Below the pieces are notes generated by a model. That model saw only the letters and a list, made by a program, of their open reading frames with translations, had not been told where the DNA came from and ran no database searches. A stretch of DNA of 22,576 nucleotides from UMGS1766 sp963660915. Lineage in GTDB: Bacteria > Bacillota > Clostridia > Oscillospirales > Oscillospiraceae. How positions within the stretch are numbered: the first letter of the stretch is position 1; the number at the start of each line of letters is the position of its first letter. A program made the translations under genes and the position numbers. The stretch is from assembly GCA_963660915.1 (NCBI GenBank), contig CAVLAO010000028.1:1-22576 (forward strand), given 5' to 3'. Of the stretch, positions 22,334 to 22,576 are shown piece by piece.

Positions 22334-22348
22334 TTTTTCGATAGACTG
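22334..22348 (-). repeat. IS1182 right terminal inverted repeat
   Basis: On the minus strand CAGTCTATCGAAAAA, the partner of 21277-21291. Confidence 0.8.
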
Positions 22349-22481
22349 CAAAAAAACTTGCTGTTTACATCGAATTTTGTTTCGTATTGCAGTGGCTTCT
22401 GTTATCATGGAGAAAATAATCTTTTTTTTGCAAAAGTCAAGAGTAAAAGCAGAAAAAACTAAAATATTTTTTTAGAAAGCT

Positions 22482-22576
22482 TCAAGCGGCCTCCGCAACG
22501 TACCTTTCAAAGAGCGATCCGGACGTTTCAAAGCCTAAAATCTCGCGCGGATAATTGTTGATCCACGCTTCCACGC
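22482..22576 (-). CDS. IS30-like transposase, C-terminal end (partial)
   Basis: The minus-strand frame entering from the window edge reads VEAWINNYPREILGFETSGS then LFERYVAEAA before TGA (22482-22484). The INNYPREILG-type ending, followed by LFE, matches the C-terminus of clostridial IS30-family transposases. The rest of the gene lies beyond 22576. The AT-rich 133 bases between it and the IS1182 remnant hold no gene and probably include the end of this second element; I could not define its inverted repeat. Confidence 0.65.
   Translation of the reverse strand, partial: VEAWINNYPREILGFETSGSLFERYVAEAA

Larger units (their letters stand above)
21277..22348 (-). mobile_element. Internally deleted IS1182-family insertion sequence
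   Basis: About 1.07 kb between matching terminal inverted repeats; intact family members are usually about 1.5-1.9 kb. It carries a broken transposase on the minus strand. Hairpins sit just inside both ends (21289-21322 and about 22311-22338), a frequent feature that blocks readthrough. AAACAGCAA also occurs outside both repeats in inverted orientation (21267-21275 and 22358-22366), so the true ends may be slightly further out. I see no convincing target duplication. Confidence 0.85.

Noticed and set aside
1..22576. CRISPR array, tRNA, rRNA, prophage or replication origin
   Set aside because: No direct-repeat array, cloverleaf, rRNA segment, phage structural gene or DnaA-box cluster was recognised on either strand.

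Overview
The window looks like chromosome of a gut-type Clostridia, probably a member of the Oscillospiraceae (Flavonifractor/Oscillibacter-like). This is inferred from protein style, Firmicutes ribosome binding sites, TTGACA/TATAAT promoters, clostridial insertion sequences and a phloretin-hydrolase-like enzyme. No rRNA is present to confirm it.

Positions 1-12,430 are ordinary core chromosome. The 3' part of holA (DNA polymerase III delta) and an RNase M5-type Toprim gene are followed by a two-subunit CoA-transferase (atoD/atoA-like) and a bidirectional terminator. On the minus strand lie a YbaK-type deacylase, the complete spermidine/putrescine importer potABCD (transcribed A-B-C-D from a good promoter at 7184-7212) and an RluA-family pseudouridine synthase. 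A perfect-consensus promoter (8302-8330) then drives yceD-rpmF, and a tightly overlapped der-plsY-gpsA operon ends at a strong terminator (12468-12515).

Positions 12,520-12,910 are an AT-rich gene-free scar with a possible transposase relic and a T6G9 homopolymer tract. From about 12,911 to 21,267 the DNA is visibly GC-richer and forms a catabolic cassette. A divergent LysR regulator faces a PhlG/phloretin-hydrolase-family C-C hydrolase and a tandem-VOC-domain protein. A second transcription unit follows: a ribose-type ABC importer (two-domain ATPase, permease, binding lipoprotein), a small Cys/His-rich protein and a DUF6273-like protein.

The two plus-strand units carry the same 14-base element (GCTGTAATACAGGT, with the palindrome CTGTAATACAG at its core) at the predicted transcription start. 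Both have a TTTACA -35 box, a 17-bp spacer and nearly the same distance from -10 to element. This links import and degradation under one unseen regulator. My reading is an uptake-and-cleavage system for an acyl-phloroglucinol or related flavonoid-derived aromatic; the substrate is inference.

The right edge (21,277-22,576) is mobile DNA: an internally deleted, multiply frameshifted IS1182-family element bounded by recognisable inverted repeats and abutting the last cassette gene, then the C-terminal end of an IS30-like transposase running off the window. The cassette therefore sits between an IS-like scar and IS remnants, consistent with acquisition or rearrangement.
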